From NCBI GenBank assembly GCA_019747615.1, contig JAIEQQ010000415.1, positions 1 through 9,944 on the forward strand: a stretch of 9,944 bases of DNA, in the 5' to 3' direction. The first letter of the stretch is position 1. Every line of letters starts with the position of its first letter. Positions 6,967-9,944 of this stretch are shown piece by piece. The stretch is from Phycisphaerales bacterium. GTDB lineage: Bacteria; Planctomycetota; Phycisphaerae; Phycisphaerales; UBA1924. The notes beneath the pieces were generated by a model. That model saw only the letters and a list, made by a program, of their open reading frames with translations, had not been told where the DNA came from and ran no database searches. A program made the position numbers and the translations under genes.

Positions 6967-7000
6967 GCGGCCGGAAGCGAAGACGCACGTAGACGGGAAG

Positions 7001-7036
7001 CGACCTGCGTTCTAGGTCGGGCGCTGTTGTTGCGCC
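7001..7036. terminator. Weak hairpins between convergent gap and rpe
   Basis: The 186-base gap between two convergent stops contains CGACCT/AGGTCG (7001-7006 with 7014-7019, 7-base loop) and GGCGC/GCGCC (7020-7024 with 7032-7036, 7-base loop), plus a GC-only palindrome just after. None has a T-run on either strand, so bidirectional termination here is only a guess from the gene arrangement. Confidence 0.3.
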
Positions 7037-7152
7037 GCCGGCGGCGGCTGCGTGTTCCCGTAACGCGATGCTACGGCGATTGGCCGGCGTCGTGTCTTCG
7101 GCGAGCCCCCGAGGTGACGGACCCGACTTGCGAGAGACGCTGCGCGCGACAA

Positions 7153-7854
7153 TCACGCCGGTCCGAGGCCGCGCAGGTCTCGGATGATCGCGGCGTGCTT
7201 CTCCACGGGCTTGCCGAAGATTGCCGACGCCGCCACGATGACGTCGCATCCGGCCTCGCGGACCAGTTCGGCGTTGAGCGGGTTGATGCCGCCGTCCATT
7301 TCGAGTCGCTGCACGGGCATGAGCTCGTCGCTGATCCGTTCGACCTTGCTCAGTACGTCGCGAATGAACGACTGCCCGCTGAAGCCGGGGTTAACGGACA
7401 TCACCAGGACCATGTCGAGCACCGGCAGGTGCGGAAGGACCGCGCTGGCGTCGGTGCCGGGGTTGATCGCCAGGCCCGCCGTCATGCCCTGATCGCGGAT
7501 CTTGCCGATGACCTCGGCGATGCGGCCCGCCGGGATCACCTCGGCGTGGAACGTCAGGTGATTCGCGCCCGCCTCGGCGAACGGCTTGATGAACATCTCC
7601 GGGTCGGTCACCATCAGGTGAACATCGAGAAACGCGTCGGGCAGGTGCTTGCGCACGCCGCGGCAGAGATCCGGGCCCATGGTGAGGTTCGGAACGAAGT
7701 GGCCGTCCATGACGTCCAGGTGCAGCAGATCCGCGCCCGCCGCGATCACGCCCTTGCACGCGGCGGCCATCTGGCCAAAGTCCGCCGAGAGGATCGAGGG
7801 CGCAATCAGCGGCAGCGTTCGTGGCGGGGTCGGATGGGTCAGCAGGTTGCGCAT
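7153..7854 (-). CDS. rpe: Ribulose-phosphate 3-epimerase
   Basis: It interconverts D-ribulose 5-phosphate and D-xylulose 5-phosphate in the pentose phosphate pathway as a cytoplasmic TIM-barrel metalloenzyme. The 233 residues slightly exceed the usual 215-225 because of a short N-terminal extension (MRNLLTHPTPPRT) before LIAPSILSADF. Metal and catalytic residues are all present: His45 and Asp47 in LLHLDVMDGHFVPN, His79 in DVHLMV, Asp187 in EMDGGI, with Ser20 and Met49/81/152 as in the family; VMSVNPGFSGQSF is the classic signature. The frame is open further upstream, but ATG 7854-7852 is the only plausible start, since upstream residues are low-complexity Arg/Gly. There is no SD; a TATCCT box lies 5 bases before ATG. 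Convergent with gap and divergent from the UDP-sugar pyrophosphorylase. Confidence 0.95.
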   Translation of the reverse strand: MRNLLTHPTPPRTLPLIAPSILSADFGQMAAACKGVIAAGADLLHLDVMDGHFVPNLTMGPDLCRGVRKHLPDAFLDVHLMVTDPEMFIKPFAEAGANHLTFHAEVIPAGRIAEVIGKIRDQGMTAGLAINPGTDASAVLPHLPVLDMVLVMSVNPGFSGQSFIRDVLSKVERISDELMPVQRLEMDGGINPLNAELVREAGCDVIVAASAIFGKPVEKHAAIIRDLRGLGPA

Positions 7855-7858
7855 GGTG

Positions 7859-7943
7859 CAGGATACCCGCGGCCGGCCAACGCCCCGCACCCCCCGCATC
7901 CCGCACCCGGCGCACCACGCCCGCCGCGCCGCCCGGTATCCTG
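7859..7943. promoter_or_regulatory. Divergent promoter region with mirrored TATCCT boxes
   Basis: GGTATCCTG occurs on the plus strand at 7935-7943 and on the minus strand at 7867-7859, a perfect 9-base inverted repeat 67 bases apart. Each faces its own gene: the minus copy is 5 bases before the rpe ATG, the plus copy is 48 bases before the pyrophosphorylase ATG. Both look like extended -10 elements. Neither has a convincing TTGACA-like -35 box. Confidence 0.4.
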
Positions 7944-7990
7944 TCCCTCGATCCCTCCGTGCCTTGATCCCTGGTCTCCCGGAGCCCACC

Positions 7991-9484
7991 ATGTCCAGCC
8001 CGTCGCTCGCCACCATCCGCCAATCCCTCGCCTCGATCCAGCAGGAGCACCTGCTCACGTTCTTCGAGCGGCTTGACGCGACCAAGCAGGCCCGCTTGCT
8101 GGCGAACATCGCTTCGATGAATCTCGGCGCGATCCCCGGCCTCGTGCGCGAGTACGTCCTCACCAAGCCCGCGGCCCACGGCGATTCGGAGCTCTCGCCC
8201 CCTGCCTACTACCCCGCCGATTGCACCAGCACCGCCGGGCGCGGCGCGTGGGATCGCGCACACTTTCGCGCCAAGGGCATCGAGTTGATTGCCGGCGGCC
8301 AAGTCGCGGCGTTCACCGTCGCCGGTGGCCAAGGCTCGCGCCTGGGCTTTGAAGGGCCCAAGGGTTGCTATCCCGCCGGGGCTGTTTCAAACATCCCGCT
8401 CTTTGCGTGTCTGGCCGATTGGATCATCGCGGCCCAGCGAGCCTTCTGCCCGGCAGGCGTGCGCATCCCCTGGTACATCAAGACCAGCCCGCTGTACGTG
8501 GCGCAGACGCGCGAGTTCTGCAAGCTGAAGGCCTACTTGGGCCTCGACCGTCACCACGTGATGTTCTTCCCGCAGGGCGTCATGCCGTCGTTCGACATCA
8601 CCACCGGCAAGATCCTCCTCAGCGACCTGCACGAGCCGGCGGTCAACCCCGATGGTCACGGCGGCAGTATCCGCGCGCTCATGGTCAGCGGCGCGATCGC
8701 GGACATGAAGCGCCGCGGCGTCCGCCACATCTCCTACACGCAAATCGACAACCCGCTGGTCCGCGTGATCGACCCGGTCTTCCTGGGCCTGCACTCGTTC
8801 GCGCCCGATTCCTCGGCTCAGATGAGCAGCAAGATGGTGGCCAAGGCTCACGCCGGCGAGAAGGTCGGCGTGCTGGCGCGCATGGGGGCGGGCGGCAAGA
8901 TCGGTGTCGTTGAGTACTCGGACATGCCGCGGGCGCTGACCGAGGCGGTCGATGCGAGCGGGCGGCTCGTCTTCAACGCCGGCAACGCGGCGGTGCACGT
9001 GCTCTCAGTCGAGTTCGTTGAGCGGCTGAACGGTGGGGGCGGCGGCGGTGGGGGGGCGGGGGGCCAAGGCGCGTCGATGCCGTATCACCGCGCCGAGAAG
9101 AAGGTGCCGCATGTTGACCTGACCACCGGCCAGCGCGTCGAGCCGACATCGAACAACGCGGTGAAGCTCGAGACGTTCGTGTTCGATGCGCTGGCGATGT
9201 GCGAGTCGTCGATTGTCATGGAGTCGCTGCGTGTCGATGAGTTCGCGCCGATCAAGAACGCGACGGCGCCGGGAGTGTCAGATTCGCCGCAGACCTGCCG
9301 CGAGATTCAGACGGCGCGAGCCGCGGCGTGGCTGGAGCGCGCCGGCGTGCGCGTCCCGCGGAAGGCCACCGGCGAGCCCGACTGCGTTCTGGAGCTGCCG
9401 CCGAGCACCGCGATGGACATGGAGTCGCTGATCGCCCAGGGGCCGGCGATGGACATCGTGGCGGGGGCGAAGATTGTGGTGTGA
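7991..9484 (+). CDS. UDP-sugar pyrophosphorylase, UDPGP type 1 family (UAP1/AGX-like)
   Basis: It is predicted to make a UDP-sugar from UTP and a sugar 1-phosphate, most likely UDP-GlcNAc (or UDP-glucose), in the cytoplasm. The 497-residue product has the nucleotide-binding loop VAGGQGSRLGFEGPKG (110-125), WYIKTS (161-166, usually WYIMTS), FFPQGVMPSFD (192-202), NPDGHGGSIRAL (219-230), YTQIDNPLVRVIDPVFLG (249-266), KVGVLAR (291-297), VVEYSDMPRA (306-315), FNAGNAAVH (328-336), YHRAEKKVPHVD (365-376), KLETFVFD (392-399) and DEFAPIKNATAPG (416-428). These match eukaryotic UAP1/AGX in order and sequence. A glycine-rich insert (348-360) precedes YHRAEKK. GGAG 6 bases before ATG 7991 supports this start; the longer open frame upstream crosses the rpe promoter region. 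Substrate choice cannot be settled here: bacteria normally use GlmU for UDP-GlcNAc. Confidence 0.9.
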   Translation: MSSPSLATIRQSLASIQQEHLLTFFERLDATKQARLLANIASMNLGAIPGLVREYVLTKPAAHGDSELSPPAYYPADCTSTAGRGAWDRAHFRAKGIELIAGGQVAAFTVAGGQGSRLGFEGPKGCYPAGAVSNIPLFACLADWIIAAQRAFCPAGVRIPWYIKTSPLYVAQTREFCKLKAYLGLDRHHVMFFPQGVMPSFDITTGKILLSDLHEPAVNPDGHGGSIRALMVSGAIADMKRRGVRHISYTQIDNPLVRVIDPVFLGLHSFAPDSSAQMSSKMVAKAHAGEKVGVLARMGAGGKIGVVEYSDMPRALTEAVDASGRLVFNAGNAAVHVLSVEFVERLNGGGGGGGGAGGQGASMPYHRAEKKVPHVDLTTGQRVEPTSNNAVKLETFVFDALAMCESSIVMESLRVDEFAPIKNATAPGVSDSPQTCREIQTARAAAWLERAGVRVPRKATGEPDCVLELPPSTAMDMESLIAQGPAMDIVAGAKIVV

Positions 9485-9544
9485 GGGGGGCGAAGGGATC
9501 GGGGGACCAAGGGAACAAGGGACCAAGGGTCCAGGGAACGCGGG
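9485..9544 (+). repeat. 8-bp G-triplet tandem array after the pyrophosphorylase gene
   Basis: Starting directly after the stop codon, runs of G recur at regular intervals; from 9503 the units are GGGACCAA, GGGAACAA, GGGACCAA, GGGTCCA and GGGAACGC, with a partial unit beyond. At least six runs of three or more G with loops of 4-5 bases fit a G-quadruplex pattern on the plus strand. This is the first part of the composite repeat region that extends to 9714. Confidence 0.7.
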
Positions 9545-9576
9545 ATCGAGCCGCGGCAACGCGACGGTCAGTGCCC

Positions 9577-9668
9577 AAAGCAGCAAAGCTCAAAGCAGCA
9601 AAGCACAAAGCAGCAAAGCTCACGGCAGCAAGTCGACCCCCGACGTCGAGCGATTGAGCTTTGAGCTT
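9577..9668 (+). repeat. 15-bp AAAGC-module tandem repeat with an inverted partner
   Basis: Three 15-base units AAAGCAGCAAAGC[T/A]C lie at 9577-9591, 9592-9606 and 9607-9621. AAGCTCAAAGC at 9586-9596 is exactly inverted at 9658-9668, so an 11-pair stem with a 61-base loop is possible. A 19-base stretch (9576-9594) is identical to 845-863 upstream of pyrC. It could act as an mRNA 3' structure for the pyrophosphorylase gene, but no T-run follows. Confidence 0.75.
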
Positions 9669-9670
9669 CT

Positions 9671-9714
9671 CCCAGTGCCCAGTCCCCAGTGCCCAGTGCC
9701 CAGTGCCCAGTGCC
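9671..9714. repeat. Heptamer tandem repeat CCCAGTG, six copies
   Basis: Six contiguous 7-base units run from 9671 to 9712: CCCAGTG, CCCAGTC, then four CCCAGTG, followed by CC. On the minus strand this is a CACTGGG array leading directly into GAGAAGCTCAAAGCTCAATCG-type sequence, the same order of parts as the G-rich/AAAGC elements on the plus strand. The copies are nearly identical, as expected from slippage expansion; similar extragenic heptamer arrays (STRR) are known from cyanobacteria. Confidence 0.85.
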
Positions 9715-9779
9715 TTCTGTTTCCCCCCAAACGCACACGCGGCGGTCGGGCGAGTGATCGCCAGAACGCCGCGTGCAAA

Positions 9780-9863
9780 TGCCCAGGAGAGGACTTGAAC
9801 CTCCATGCCGGTGAAGGCGCTACCACCTCAAGGTAGTGCGTCTGCCAATTTCGCCACCTGGGC
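9780..9863 (-). tRNA. tRNA-Leu(GAG)
   Basis: Read on the minus strand, GCCCAGG (9863-9857) and CCTGGGC (9787-9781) form a perfect 7-pair acceptor stem. The D stem is GCG/CGC with a loop containing the GG pair, the anticodon stem CTACC/GGTAG encloses TTGAGGT with anticodon GAG (reads CUC/CUU leucine codons), a long variable arm marks a class II tRNA, and the T arm is GGAGG-TTCAAGT-CCTCT. The discriminator base is A (position 9780), as required by leucyl-tRNA synthetase. CCA is not encoded, since the following bases are TTT. Total 84 bases without CCA. Confidence 0.96.
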
Positions 9864-9880
9864 TCTATGGGTGGGAAGGG

Positions 9881-9909
9881 ATGCTAGGCCAGCGCGGGCG
9901 GCTTGGCCA
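9881..9909 (-). promoter_or_regulatory. Candidate promoter for tRNA-Leu
   Basis: On the minus strand TGGCCA (9909-9904), a 17-base spacer and TAGCAT (9886-9881) precede the mature tRNA by 17 bases. Each hexamer matches four of six consensus positions and the spacing is ideal. The -35 box lies in one arm of the hairpin at 9902-9928. Confidence 0.35.
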
Positions 9910-9928
9910 TCGCAGAGCGGTGGCCAAG
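9902..9928. repeat. Strong 12-pair hairpin upstream of tRNA-Leu
   Basis: CTTGGCCATCGC (9902-9913) pairs with GCGGTGGCCAAG (9917-9928) around an AGA loop, with one T-G wobble. No T-run follows on either strand. It may be the end of a gene beyond the right edge, a dispersed palindrome, or a site that overlaps the tRNA promoter. Confidence 0.6.
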
Positions 9929-9944
9929 TGCTGGACAGCTATCG

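Noticed and set aside
7391..8332. Minus-strand open frame of 313 codons spanning rpe and the divergent promoter
   Set aside because: It covers parts of two well-identified genes in other frames and has an Arg/Gly-rich product without domain.
9577..9712. CRISPR array
   Set aside because: Units are only 7 and 15 bases, contiguous, without unique spacers, and no cas gene is near.

Overview
This window looks like a chromosomal segment of a GC-rich planctomycete, most likely of the class Phycisphaerae. The reasons are a formylglycine-generating-enzyme-like (SUMF1-type) exported protein with a PEP-CTERM-like tail, a large secreted protein ending in two dockerin-like 'NNGVTEGDYN' units, a eukaryote-like UDP-sugar pyrophosphorylase, and weak or absent Shine-Dalgarno sites before several genes. 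No phage, transposase, CRISPR array or rRNA was seen.

Layout. 1-666 (minus): 5' part of a lipoprotein gene, probably the N-terminal domain of a C39-type peptidase, running off the left edge. 667-1152: divergent intergenic region with a G-rich tandem tract followed by an AAAGC-module repeat. 1153-2454 (plus): pyrC, dihydroorotase. 2455-2686: intergenic, with a palindromic hairpin. 2687-3781 (plus): PEP-CTERM SUMF1-like protein. 3778-5664 (plus): a large exported dockerin-like protein overlapping the previous gene by 4 bases (ATGA) and interrupted by one in-frame TGA at 4063-4065. A clear rho-independent terminator follows at 5706-5737. 5917-6966 (plus): gap (GAPDH). 7153-7854 (minus): rpe, convergent with gap. 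7991-9484 (plus): UAP1/AGX-like UDP-sugar pyrophosphorylase, divergent from rpe. 9485-9714: a dense composite of tandem and inverted repeats. 9780-9863 (minus): tRNA-Leu(GAG).

How the genes fit together. gap, rpe and the pyrophosphorylase all act in central sugar-phosphate or nucleotide-sugar metabolism, and pyrC is de novo pyrimidine synthesis, but only the SUMF1-like/dockerin pair looks like a true operon. That pair is lower in GC than its neighbours up to about position 4432, where third-codon-position GC rises abruptly inside the second gene.

The most interesting signals are: (i) a modular intergenic element, a G-triplet tandem array followed by AAAGC modules and ATCG, seen at 790-867 and again as an inverted pair at 9503-9712; (ii) the single in-frame stop and composition break in the dockerin-like gene; (iii) a pattern in which genes without a Shine-Dalgarno have a TAnnnT box 5-7 bases before the start codon (suggesting leaderless mRNAs), while genes with a Shine-Dalgarno have it further away.
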